Source of the DNA: DASXTB01 sp036505615
GTDB lineage: Bacteria > Acidobacteriota > UBA6911 > JACQSX01
Direction of reading: 5' to 3'
Length of the DNA: 7,542 bases
Assembly: GCA_036505615.1 (NCBI GenBank)
Contig: DASXTB010000089.1
Coordinates: 1-7,542, forward strand
In this document: one piece after another, positions 1 through 6,530 of the stretch
How the letters are laid out: every line of letters starts with the position of its first letter
How positions within the stretch are numbered: the stretch's first letter is position 1
Program-made: the position numbers and the translations under genes
The notes under the pieces: model-generated
Databases searched by the model: none
Told to the model about the DNA's origin: nothing
What the model saw: the letters and a program-made list of their open reading frames with translations, nothing else

Positions 1-609
1 GCAGAGGCGAAACGCCAATTAGGTATGAGCAACGATGATAAAGTCCTGCTCTTTTTTGGGAACATTGCGCCTTATAAGGGGCTCGAATATTTGATCGCAG
101 CCTTTTCGGAACTACTGACAAAAGATCGTAACTATCGCCTGCTTGTCGTTGGAAAGTCGAAGGGCCCGGAGAGCTACTGGAACCAGATTCGACGCGCCAC
201 TGAAAGCAGCGGCATCGGCGATCGCGTCATCGCGAAGATCGAATATGTCCCAGACGAGGAAACCGAACTGTATTTCAAAGCCGCTGACGCTCTGATTCTA
301 CCCTATGCTCACGTTTTTCAAAGCGGTGTCCTTTTTCTGGGATATAGCTTTGGCCTGCCTGCGATCGTTGCGGATGTGGGCAGCTTGAAGCAAGAAATCA
401 TCGAAGGTGAAACTGGATTTGTTTTCAAGCCACGGGATTCGTCTGATCTGGCGCGTAAAATTCACAATTACTTCAACAGCGAATTATTTCGTAACCTCGA
501 AAGCCGGCGGGCGGAAATTAAGGCCTACGCCAACGAGCGGTATTCCTGGGATAAGGTGGCCGCCGTAACAACGAGCGTGTATTCACGACTTCTCAATTCG
601 AGCATATGA
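1..609 (+). CDS. GT4-type glycosyltransferase, C-terminal part (5' partial)
   Basis: Nucleotide-sugar-binding half of a GT-B fold glycosyltransferase, likely transferring a sugar to a lipid-linked glycan intermediate at the cytoplasmic membrane face. The frame is open from base 1, and residues 1-8 (AEAKRQLG) read as the usual linker before this domain, so the ATG at 25 is an internal Met and the gene begins upstream. Counting from base 1, FFGNIAPYKGLEYLI lies near residues 18-32, a nucleotide-contact strand LLVVGKSKG near 47-55, YVPDEE near 82-87, ADALILPY near 95-102 and the DVGSL/GETGF stretch near 125-140. The family's usual acidic EX7E element is not seen; the matching place reads QSGVLFLGYSFGLP, as I recall from a GT4 subgroup. 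The stop overlaps the next gene's start (ATGA), which indicates one transcript and coupled translation. Donor and acceptor sugars cannot be told. Confidence 0.9.
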   Translation, partial: AEAKRQLGMSNDDKVLLFFGNIAPYKGLEYLIAAFSELLTKDRNYRLLVVGKSKGPESYWNQIRRATESSGIGDRVIAKIEYVPDEETELYFKAADALILPYAHVFQSGVLFLGYSFGLPAIVADVGSLKQEIIEGETGFVFKPRDSSDLARKIHNYFNSELFRNLESRRAEIKAYANERYSWDKVAAVTTSVYSRLLNSSI

Positions 610-1649
610 AACCGTTAGTGTCGATTCTTATCACTGCATATAATGCCGAGGATACAATAGCCTATACGCTTCAGTCAGCGGTCGCCCAAACATGGCCACG
701 CAAAGAGATCATCGTGGTGGACGATGGCTCGACAGATTCGACCGCTGAAGTGGCAAGGGGATTCAAAGAGGTCAGGGTAGTATCCACAGAGAACTACGGC
801 CTGTCAGGCGCCCAGAACAATGCCTTTCCGCTCAGCCAGGGCGATTACATCCAGTACCTCGACGCGGACGATCTTCTGGCTCCGGACAAAATCGAGCGAC
901 AGCTTGCTGCCCTACGCGAGTTCGACAGCAAGCGAGTGTTGCTTTCGTCTCCGTGGGCGCCGTTCTACTACCGGACCCGCCATGCCCGCTTCGTCCGTAA
1001 CTCACTGTGGCAAGATCTTTCTCCCGTCGACTGGCTCTCGACGGCGATGCGCGAAAACATCCACATGCAAAACGCAACCTGGCTGGTCAGCCGACAGCTG
1101 GCGAAAGCGGCAGGGCCCTGGGATACTCGCCTTCATTTCGATCAAGACGGCGAATATTTTTGCCGTGTGCTCTTGGCATCCGAAGGTACCCGCTTCGTAC
1201 CTGGGACCGGGATTTACTACCGCGCTAGCGGCGGGAACTCGGTAAGTTTCATTGGCAATTCAGATAAGAAGAAGGATTCGCTTCTTCTCACGATGAAGTT
1301 GCACATTCAGTATCTTCGCTCGCTTGAAGACAGTGAACGTGTCCGAAAGGCTTGCCTGGCGTACATTCAGACCTGGTGCCGCAATTTCTACCCGGAACGC
1401 CCTGACTTGATGCAGGAAGCGCAACAACTCGCCGCCAGTCTGGGAGGTCGCCTGTCTCTTCCCAAAGTATCCTGGAAGTATGCTTGGATTCAAAGGCTCT
1501 TTGGCTTTGCCGTGGCGAAACGGGCCAGCCAGCGTTGGAACCACTATAAATCGTCCGTGATGAGATCTTGGGACAAGGCCCTGTTTCGCCTGGAGGGCGG
1601 AAACCTGGCCGTGACACCGGCGAGCTTCGGCACGAACTCCGCGGTTTGA
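606..1649 (+). CDS. GT2-family glycosyltransferase
   Basis: Inverting GT-A fold glycosyltransferase of 347 residues, expected to act in the cytoplasm or at the inner membrane in glycan assembly. The N-terminus VSILITAYNAEDTI (residues 5-18) and EIIVVDDGSTDSTAE (34-48) form the nucleotide-binding Rossmann part. YLDADD at 84-89 is the DXD-type metal and donor site. The acceptor-side acidic motif appears as FDQDGEYFCR around 178-187, where the ED motif containing the catalytic base is expected. The last roughly 120 residues are basic and aromatic and show no domain I recognise; no clear membrane helix is seen. The start is set by the ATGA overlap with the upstream gene, and no strong ribosome binding site precedes it, which fits coupled translation. 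Sugar specificity is unknown; the family call is firm. Confidence 0.95.
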   Translation: MKPLVSILITAYNAEDTIAYTLQSAVAQTWPRKEIIVVDDGSTDSTAEVARGFKEVRVVSTENYGLSGAQNNAFPLSQGDYIQYLDADDLLAPDKIERQLAALREFDSKRVLLSSPWAPFYYRTRHARFVRNSLWQDLSPVDWLSTAMRENIHMQNATWLVSRQLAKAAGPWDTRLHFDQDGEYFCRVLLASEGTRFVPGTGIYYRASGGNSVSFIGNSDKKKDSLLLTMKLHIQYLRSLEDSERVRKACLAYIQTWCRNFYPERPDLMQEAQQLAASLGGRLSLPKVSWKYAWIQRLFGFAVAKRASQRWNHYKSSVMRSWDKALFRLEGGNLAVTPASFGTNSAV

Positions 1650-1678
1650 GCTCCCTAAAAATTTTCGCTGCAATGATG

Positions 1679-1716
1679 TTGAGCCATCTGATCTCGTCGT
1701 GGCCACGATTGCTCAA
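1679..1716. other. Nested inverted repeats in the gap before the flippase gene
   Basis: TTGAGC (1679-1684) is matched by GCTCAA (1711-1716). Between them is the perfect 12-bp palindrome TCGTGGCCACGA (1697-1708). As RNA this could form a 6-bp outer stem with a 4-bp inner stem and an asymmetric bulge; as DNA the palindrome could be a dimeric protein site. No T tract follows, so it does not look like an intrinsic terminator. I see no convincing -35/-10 pair in the 111-bp gap. The pairing is read directly from the sequence; any function is inference. Confidence 0.3.
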
Positions 1717-1760
1717 TTCCTGCTTACGGTCACGAGTGCGCGCGTAGTTCCCTAGTTTTC

Positions 1761-3350
1761 ATGAATCAACCAGAGCCTAGTCGTGTGTTGACCAGCGAGA
1801 CGGGACTACTTACTGGCGATGTAACAATCCGCTCGGCCGAGGTAGAGGAAGAGGAGCGCAATCAGGAGCACATCAAAACCGATCATCTCTTGCCTGACCT
1901 CAAGCGGCGTACAATCTCCGGTGGGGTGGTTACGGTGTCAGCGCAAGCGGCGAAGTTCGCCTTGAACCTTGTCTCCACTGTGATTCTAGCACGGCTGCTG
2001 ATCCCGCGCGATTTCGGATTGGTGGCAATGGTGACGGCAGTCACGGGATTCCTGGCTATGTTTCGGCATGCGGGCTTGGCTACACCCACTGTGCAACGCG
2101 AACACCTCACGCACGCCCAGGTGTCCAATCTGTTTTGGATAAATCTCGGCGTAAGCGGCTTGTGCGCGCTTATTCTAGCCGCTTTGTCGCCGATCATAGC
2201 GCGGTTCTATCACGACTCTCGAATAACACCGATCATGTTGGTTCTTTCAACTACCTTCCTGATAGGTGGGTTTAGGGTCCAACATTTGGCGCTGCTTAAG
2301 CGGCAGATGCGCTTCAAAGCGATCGCAATAATCGAAGTGGGTTCGATGGCAACTGGCGTTCTTGTGGGTGTTATCATGGCACTCTTGCGCTACCGGTATT
2401 GGTCTTTAGTCGGTTTGAGCCTGGCGACGGAGATCGCGGGATTTCTACTAACAGGTCTAGTATCTCGGTGGCGACCGCGGTTGCCTAGTAGAGGCAGTGG
2501 AATGGGCCCTTTGGTGTCATTCGGAGCGCATCAAACTGCTGGCAGTTTTATATTCAGCTTGGCTAGAGGATGCGACAATCTTTTAATCGGCCGCTTTTAC
2601 GGACCTGCTGCGGTCGGTCTTTATTCGCGCGGAGCAGCCTTGGTCATTCGGCCGATGGAACAGTCCCTGTTGCCGATCGAGGCAGTCTTCGTGCCAACTT
2701 TGTCCCGGCTACAATCTCACCCACAACGTTACCGTTCGACATTTCTCCGGCTTTACGAAACGATCGCTATGAGCGTATTCTTTTTCTCGAGTTTGCTGCT
2801 TGCTCTGGCCACGCCGGTAACTTTGGTATTGTTGGGACCAAAGTGGCACCAGGTGAGTGCCATTTTTGCAGGTTTCACATTCATGGCGATTCAACTGCCC
2901 CTTTCTAATGCTGCCAATTGGCTGCTCACTAGCCAGGGACGAGGCAAAGATATTTTCCGTGTTGCTTCCATCAATGCCGTACTGATGCTCGCCTCCTTCA
3001 TAGTCGGTTTGCCATTTGGACCTTTGGGTGTGGCGATTGCCTTTTCTGCTACGGGTCCTCTGGTTCGGCTCCCAATTTTGTTTTATATAGCCGGACGGCG
3101 TGGCCCGGTAAGCACGTCAGACCTGTGGGTGAGGTCTCTGCGGCATTTGCCGCTTTGGATACTTATGTTCGTCGCGACTTGGTTGATGCGCACCACAGTC
3201 GCAGATTTACGCCCTCTGACTCAATTGCTCATTTGCGCGCCTATTGGAGTCATTACTGGCAGCGCCTTCATCTTAATGTTTCCGCCGCAGCGAAAGATAG
3301 CAGTACACTTACTCGAGACTGTACGGGAGTTGCGTAGAACCGATGGATGA
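1761..3350 (+). CDS. WzxC-type polysaccharide flippase (MOP superfamily)
   Basis: Integral inner-membrane transporter of 529 residues that would flip undecaprenyl-linked oligosaccharide repeats to the periplasmic side. From about residue 47 the protein follows the WzxC/TuaB pattern of the polysaccharide-synthesis MOP family: LKRRTISGGVVTV, STVILARLLIPRDFGLVAM (72-90), GLATPTVQRE near 105-114, QVSNLFWIN near 119-127, and later DNLLIGRFYGPAAVGLYSRG and a PTLSRLQ segment. Roughly 14 hydrophobic segments are spread from about residue 52 to 520. The first ~46 residues are an extra hydrophilic, acidic cytoplasmic tail (EVEEEERNQEH) not typical of the core family. The ATG at 1761 is the only Met before residue 90; it has no clear Shine-Dalgarno sequence. 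The 3' end overlaps the sulfotransferase start by 8 bp (ATGGATGA). Family call firm; substrate inferred from context. Confidence 0.93.
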   Translation: MNQPEPSRVLTSETGLLTGDVTIRSAEVEEEERNQEHIKTDHLLPDLKRRTISGGVVTVSAQAAKFALNLVSTVILARLLIPRDFGLVAMVTAVTGFLAMFRHAGLATPTVQREHLTHAQVSNLFWINLGVSGLCALILAALSPIIARFYHDSRITPIMLVLSTTFLIGGFRVQHLALLKRQMRFKAIAIIEVGSMATGVLVGVIMALLRYRYWSLVGLSLATEIAGFLLTGLVSRWRPRLPSRGSGMGPLVSFGAHQTAGSFIFSLARGCDNLLIGRFYGPAAVGLYSRGAALVIRPMEQSLLPIEAVFVPTLSRLQSHPQRYRSTFLRLYETIAMSVFFFSSLLLALATPVTLVLLGPKWHQVSAIFAGFTFMAIQLPLSNAANWLLTSQGRGKDIFRVASINAVLMLASFIVGLPFGPLGVAIAFSATGPLVRLPILFYIAGRRGPVSTSDLWVRSLRHLPLWILMFVATWLMRTTVADLRPLTQLLICAPIGVITGSAFILMFPPQRKIAVHLLETVRELRRTDG

Positions 3351-4452
3351 AAGTTCGAACCGACCTGATGGCGATCAAAGTCGCCGCAAGTATGTCTTTG
3401 TAGGTGGTTCGCCGCGAAGCGGAACTAGCCTGCTAGGTCGTAACATCGCAAGACTGGAGGACTGTACCGGCTTAGAAAATACCGGGGTGTTTGAAGACGA
3501 GGGACAATTTCTCCAGGATGTTTACGCAGTTGCTTCTGAGTATGGTGGCTCAAGCAGATGCGGCTTCGATCCGCGCATCCACCGAACGGAAACGTCGGAG
3601 CTCCTGAAACCGGAGAATATACGAAGGCTGCACGCTTGCTGGCATGCCTACTGGGACAACACCAAAACCATCTTTGTGGAAAAAACTCCGGAAAACTTCC
3701 TGATGACGCGATTTTTGCAAGTTGCTTTTCCCAACTCGTATTTTGTGGTGATAAAACGGCACCCAGTGCCGGTAAGCATATGCGGCCAAAAATGGAGAGT
3801 AAACATAACCTCGCTTAATAGGATGTTCCAGCATTGGCTGCATTGCTATAGCATCTTTGAACAAGATAAGAAATACCTTAAGAACGTTTATGAGCTGAGG
3901 TACGAAGATTACGTTGAAAATCCGGATAAATACCACCAGGAGATTGCTGCATTTATCGGCACGCGGGTTCCCGAGCCACCAAAGGAAGACACCTTTCGCA
4001 TTGTGCTGCAGCAGTGGCGTCCTTTGGGTTTGCGCGTTCCCGAGCGCGCGATGGAGATCCCAAGCGCAGCTTACAACAAGAAGTACTTTGACCGGTGGTC
4101 GTATTTCCTAACGAAGTCGCCTTTTAGAGGGTACTACCGGTATATTGCTCGAAAGTATGAACCCGAATTTGCCAAGTATGGTTATTCATTGATCAAGGGG
4201 TTCATGGAGAATGAGGAGATGCTCGGGCGGGATAGCAAGGTTTCTGCTGTTTTGGGTCCGATGTATTGTCTTGCGGCGGATGTCGCCGCGCTTCTGCGGC
4301 GGTCTGCGGTACGGACAAAGGGCTATCTGAAGCGAGCAGTTAAGAAGCTCCTGCCAGAATTTGCCCTCGACATAATCAGACGGGCTCGTCAGAACGCGTT
4401 ACTCAGGCAGCAGCGCGCACAGGCAGCACTTGGGACGGTGAACGGCCATTGA
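3343..4452 (+). CDS. Sulfotransferase, tandem copy 1 (Sulfotransfer_3-like)
   Basis: Predicted PAPS-dependent sulfotransferase of 369 residues, likely sulfating a sugar hydroxyl of the glycan made by this cluster. The 5'-phosphosulfate loop is GSPRSGTSLLGR (22-33), following the strand KYVFV. EKTPENFL (113-120) fits the EKTP motif of this family. The 3'-phosphate-binding segment is VVIKRHPVPVSI (135-146), matching the R-x-P-x-x-x-S type. WHAYWDN (100-106) and YELRYEDYVENP (near 186-197) resemble family positions. No signal peptide or membrane helix is visible, so it should be cytoplasmic. The start overlaps the flippase stop. It is a close paralog of the next gene, aligned without gaps over its first ~200 residues, and then carries 23 extra residues between two RVPE motifs (208-211 and 231-234) absent from copy 2. 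It also has a longer basic C-terminal tail. Acceptor unknown. Confidence 0.9.
   Translation: MDESSNRPDGDQSRRKYVFVGGSPRSGTSLLGRNIARLEDCTGLENTGVFEDEGQFLQDVYAVASEYGGSSRCGFDPRIHRTETSELLKPENIRRLHACWHAYWDNTKTIFVEKTPENFLMTRFLQVAFPNSYFVVIKRHPVPVSICGQKWRVNITSLNRMFQHWLHCYSIFEQDKKYLKNVYELRYEDYVENPDKYHQEIAAFIGTRVPEPPKEDTFRIVLQQWRPLGLRVPERAMEIPSAAYNKKYFDRWSYFLTKSPFRGYYRYIARKYEPEFAKYGYSLIKGFMENEEMLGRDSKVSAVLGPMYCLAADVAALLRRSAVRTKGYLKRAVKKLLPEFALDIIRRARQNALLRQQRAQAALGTVNGH
3964..4044 (+). repeat. RVPE-coding direct repeat bounding a 69-bp in-frame extra segment
   Basis: CGGGTTCCCGAG (3964-3975) and CGCGTTCCCGAG (4033-4044) differ at one base and are exactly 69 bp apart, in frame; both encode Arg-Val-Pro-Glu. 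The paralog downstream has a single RVPE (5113-5124). Aligning it through either repeat closes the gap exactly, with 15 residues from RVPE to the shared YF on both sides (RAMEIPSAAYNKKYF against SSMEQVTGLYNETYF). This is the expected footprint of deletion in copy 2, or expansion in copy 1, by slippage or recombination between short repeats. Which state is ancestral cannot be told here. Confidence 0.7.
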
Positions 4453-4500
4453 TCTCTAAATGTTGCATTCTCAATCAGCATAAAGATCGCGACAACAGGA

Positions 4501-5475
4501 ATGAGGAACGTTCAGAAGCGCAATCATACCGGACGCAGGTATGTGTTTATTTGCGGTCTGCACCGAAGCGGAACCAGCCTGCTTGGTCGCAACATCGCCA
4601 GGATGGAAAACTGCACCGGATTCAAGAATACTGGCGTAATCGAGGATGAGGGCCAATTTCTGCAGGACGTTTATCCCACGGCCATGACCTACGGCGGTGC
4701 AGGCAGATTCGGGTTCGATTCCCGCGCGCACCTCACGGAAACGTCAGTCTTGTTCACCCCTGCAAATGCGGCACGGCTTCGGACGAGCTGGCACGCATAC
4801 TGGGACAATAGCAAGACCATTTTCGTAGAAAAGACTCCGGGCAATCTTCTGAAGACACGTTTTTTGCAAGCAGTGTTTCCTGACAGTTACTTCATTGTCA
4901 TTAGGCGCCATCCGGTAGCAGTAAGTATGGCCAACCAGAGATGGAAGGTGAGCCTCGCCCCCCTTCACAACCTTTTTGATCACTGGCTGCATTGCCATGC
5001 GCTTTTCGAGGAGGACAAGAAATATTTAAAGCATGTCTACGAACTGAGTTATGAAGATTATGTGCGAGATCCTGATAAGTATCATGAGGAGATTGCAGCA
5101 TTCATCGGCACCAGGGTTCCGGAAAGCTCCATGGAGCAAGTAACCGGCCTCTATAATGAGACGTATTTTAACCGCTGGTCTGACCTCTTGAATAACTCTG
5201 CGTTCACGGGTTACTACCGGTTTATCGCCGTGAAATATGAACCCAAGTTCATGAACTACAGCTACTCGTTGACGAAAGGGTTCGACATTAATGAAGAACG
5301 GCTTCGTGAGGGAGAGCGAATCTCAGCTACCGCCGGAGCTTTGTATCGTCTGCTAGCAGACGCTTATGCTCTCATGGTACGGTTAACGACTCGGTCTAAG
5401 GGGTACATCAAGAAGCAACTCAGAACGCACCTGCCCGGGCCTGTCAAAGTCAGAATTCAGCGTCTCCTTCAGTGA
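4501..5475 (+). CDS. Sulfotransferase, tandem copy 2 (Sulfotransfer_3-like)
   Basis: Second PAPS-type sulfotransferase, 324 residues, 48 bp after copy 1. The phosphosulfate loop is LHRSGTSLLGR (20-30), EKTPGNLL is at 110-117, and the 3'-phosphate site is IVIRRHPVAVS (132-142). By hand alignment, 136 of 198 residues match copy 1 from the YVF strand to the RVPE motif, with no gaps; similarity is lower after that and the C-terminal tail is about 20 residues shorter. Differences cluster in a stretch just after the 3'-phosphate site (SMANQRWKVSLAPLHN against SICGQKWRVNITSLNR), a plausible acceptor-facing region. That suggests the two enzymes sulfate different positions or sugars, an inference only. 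ATG 4501 is the only usable start; AGGA abuts it directly, too close for a normal ribosome binding site. Key binding residues look intact, so it is probably active. Confidence 0.9.
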   Translation: MRNVQKRNHTGRRYVFICGLHRSGTSLLGRNIARMENCTGFKNTGVIEDEGQFLQDVYPTAMTYGGAGRFGFDSRAHLTETSVLFTPANAARLRTSWHAYWDNSKTIFVEKTPGNLLKTRFLQAVFPDSYFIVIRRHPVAVSMANQRWKVSLAPLHNLFDHWLHCHALFEEDKKYLKHVYELSYEDYVRDPDKYHEEIAAFIGTRVPESSMEQVTGLYNETYFNRWSDLLNNSAFTGYYRFIAVKYEPKFMNYSYSLTKGFDINEERLREGERISATAGALYRLLADAYALMVRLTTRSKGYIKKQLRTHLPGPVKVRIQRLLQ

Positions 5476-5487
5476 TGCTACGGCATC
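5474..5487 (+). other. Small stem-loop with UACG tetraloop at a stop codon
   Basis: GATGC (5474-5478) and GCATC (5483-5487) pair around TACG, giving a C(UACG)G loop, a known unusually stable tetraloop type. The stem is only 5 bp, overlaps the TGA stop of the second sulfotransferase and is not followed by a T run. It could protect the transcript 3' end or slow transcription, but it may well be chance. Confidence 0.25.
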
Positions 5488-5778
5488 CCATCCCAGTGAC
5501 CTACGCAACCCAGAAGTGAGCCCAAATCCCAGTAGCCGTATTATTAGACCACACGCTGGTATGTTACAAGCGGTTCGACAGAGACATGTTTTTTATACGG
5601 CGACTCTACGTGTTACGATAGGAGGAGTTTGTTCTTGCACCAGCGTTTTGTTCAAGAAGAGGAAGGCGGTTGTGAAACATTCTCGGAGCATTAGGACAAG
5701 ATTGCGATGCTCTTCTCCGATAGCCGTTGCGTGTTGTCTCGTACGAAACGCGCTTTCAGTGTCAAAGGGATAGTTGGA
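5476..5778. other. Intergenic stretch without a convincing gene
   Basis: About 300 bp separate the second sulfotransferase from the likely start of the third, the largest gap in an otherwise tight cluster. Open frames here are short and their translations (for example 5516-5773 and 5548-5694 on +) resemble no family I recognise. The stretch holds a small hairpin at its left end, an isolated perfect AGGAGG at 5620-5625, a possible but weak -10-like TACGAT at 5614-5619 without a matching -35, and at 5707 the first unit of a repeat that recurs at the next gene's start. A promoter for the downstream genes may lie here, but I cannot point to one with confidence. Confidence 0.6.
5620..5627 (+). promoter_or_regulatory. 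Orphan strong Shine-Dalgarno sequence with possible mini-ORF
   Basis: AGGAGGAG is the best ribosome-binding sequence in the window, yet no ATG or GTG lies at a suitable distance. A TTG at 5635, nine bases past AGGAGG, would open a 19-codon frame ending at TAG 5692-5694. That frame is in phase with the downstream sulfotransferase and stops 12 bp before the ATG at 5707. It could be a leader peptide, a remnant of a gene start, or chance. The peptide resembles nothing I know. Confidence 0.2.
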
Positions 5779-5797
5779 ATGCTCTTCTCCGATAGCC
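5707..5797 (+). repeat. In-phase direct repeat at the third sulfotransferase start
   Basis: The 19-mer ATGCTCTTCTCCGATAGCC occurs at 5707-5725 and again at 5779-5797, exactly 72 bp (24 codons) apart. Five bases after each copy comes GTGTTGT. Both copies read MLFSDS followed, after two residues, by VL. The second leads into the intact sulfotransferase N-terminus; the first leads to sequence lacking the KTGG loop. This looks like a tandem duplication of the gene's first 24 codons with the upstream unit decayed. Confidence 0.75.
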
Positions 5798-6450
5798 ACA
5801 AGGTGTTGTTCGTTCACATCCAAAAAACCGGAGGTGAAACGGTTGCCGGAATTCTGACGAAGCATGCGCCTGATATCTGCCGCCTAGGCGCCAAGCACGA
5901 ATTCGCCAGCTTCGGTAAGCTGAAGCTGGGCGCGGCTTGGAACGATTACTTCAAATTCGCTTTCGTCCGGAACCCATGGGATCGCTTGGTTTCGTGGTAC
6001 AGTATGATCCGTCGGGCAACGCGAATAACCCGGCTCGGCGCACTGCTTAGCTCGAGAAAAAGAAGCCACTTGCAACAACGGGCGAGCAACCCTTTGTGGA
6101 GGTACTTGTACGAAAACTGTTCAAGTTTTGAAGAATTTATCAAAAACTGCACCGGTCAAGTTGAAGTAGAGGAAGGCGCATTGTATTCCTTTGCCTACAA
6201 TCAACTGGATTATCTGGAGGATGGAAACGGGAGTATTCTGGTCGACTTTATAGGGAGGTTCGAAAATTTTGCCGAAGACCTGCGCATGTTAGGGATGAAG
6301 GCGGGGATCCAGTTAGGGCGGATCACGCATGCCAATGTTTCGGTCCACCGGCATTACAGCATCTACTACACATCGGAGCTCGAGAAGATCGTCAGAGAAC
6401 GATTCGCAAGAGACATCGAATATTTCGGATACGATTTCGAGCGATTGTAA
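5779..6450 (+). CDS. Sulfotransferase, Sulfotransfer_2 (HNK-1/carbohydrate) type
   Basis: Predicted carbohydrate sulfotransferase of 223 residues, of a different family from the two upstream. The N-terminus HKVLFVHIQKTGGETV (7-22) carries the KTGG phosphosulfate loop, KHEFA is at 39-43, and FAFVRNPWDRLVSWY (60-74) is the 3'-phosphate-binding motif with the RNPWDR signature. FIGRFENFAEDL (near 157-168) and the C-terminal YYTSELEKIVRERFARDIEYFGYDF are typical. No membrane anchor is seen, unlike animal Golgi relatives. I prefer ATG 5779 because the family's first strand starts a few residues later, with AAGGGA (5765-5770) upstream. The frame also allows ATG 5707, giving 247 residues; a TAG at 5692 excludes anything earlier. 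The extra 24 residues would be the decayed repeat unit and add no recognisable domain. Acceptor unknown. Confidence 0.88.
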   Translation: MLFSDSHKVLFVHIQKTGGETVAGILTKHAPDICRLGAKHEFASFGKLKLGAAWNDYFKFAFVRNPWDRLVSWYSMIRRATRITRLGALLSSRKRSHLQQRASNPLWRYLYENCSSFEEFIKNCTGQVEVEEGALYSFAYNQLDYLEDGNGSILVDFIGRFENFAEDLRMLGMKAGIQLGRITHANVSVHRHYSIYYTSELEKIVRERFARDIEYFGYDFERL

Positions 6451-6460
6451 TTCTATTTGA

Positions 6461-6486
6461 TCGCGATTCACTCGAGCGGATCGCGA
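6461..6486 (+). other. Stem-loop between sulfotransferase and acyltransferase genes
   Basis: TCGCGATTC (6461-6469) pairs with GGATCGCGA (6478-6486): nine pairs including one G-U, with an 8-base loop containing CTCGAG. It begins 11 bases after the TAA stop. Bases after it (GGGTTAAAAC) contain no U tract, so a classical intrinsic terminator is doubtful; it may instead be an attenuating, processing or mRNA-protecting hairpin. The repeated GATCGCGA units, 20 bp apart, could also be read as two copies of a protein site. Confidence 0.4.
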
Positions 6487-6530
6487 GGGTTAAAACAGTG
6501 AAGTGGTATTTGTGAAGAGGAAACTTTTTT

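Noticed and set aside
25..609. ATG at 25 as the true start of the first gene
   Set aside because: The frame is open to base 1 with a typical interdomain linker, and the protein would be only the C-terminal half of a GT-B enzyme.
1260..1716. Two antisense open frames of 142-148 codons opposite the GT2 gene
   Set aside because: They overlie a well-supported gene, mutually overlap in different frames and show no family motif.
3550..3936. Antisense 128-codon frame inside the first sulfotransferase
   Set aside because: It mirrors conserved sulfotransferase codons and has no recognisable protein features.
5474..5487. UACG hairpin as an intrinsic terminator
   Set aside because: The stem is only five pairs and no U run follows; listed only as a low-confidence structure.
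5539..5619. Promoter candidates with TATTAT (5539) or TACGAT (5614) as -10
   Set aside because: No acceptable -35 sequence lies 16-18 bp upstream of either.
5516..5773. An 85-codon + strand frame in the large gap
   Set aside because: The translation is Cys-, Arg- and Ser-rich without a known motif, has no ribosome binding site at its ATG and runs into the repeat at 5707 in another frame. A GTG at 5672 after GAGGAAGG could open a 33-codon version, but nothing supports it further.
5593..5865. Antisense frame containing two AIGEEH units
   Set aside because: The repeat in it is simply the reverse reading of the 19-bp DNA repeat at the sulfotransferase start.
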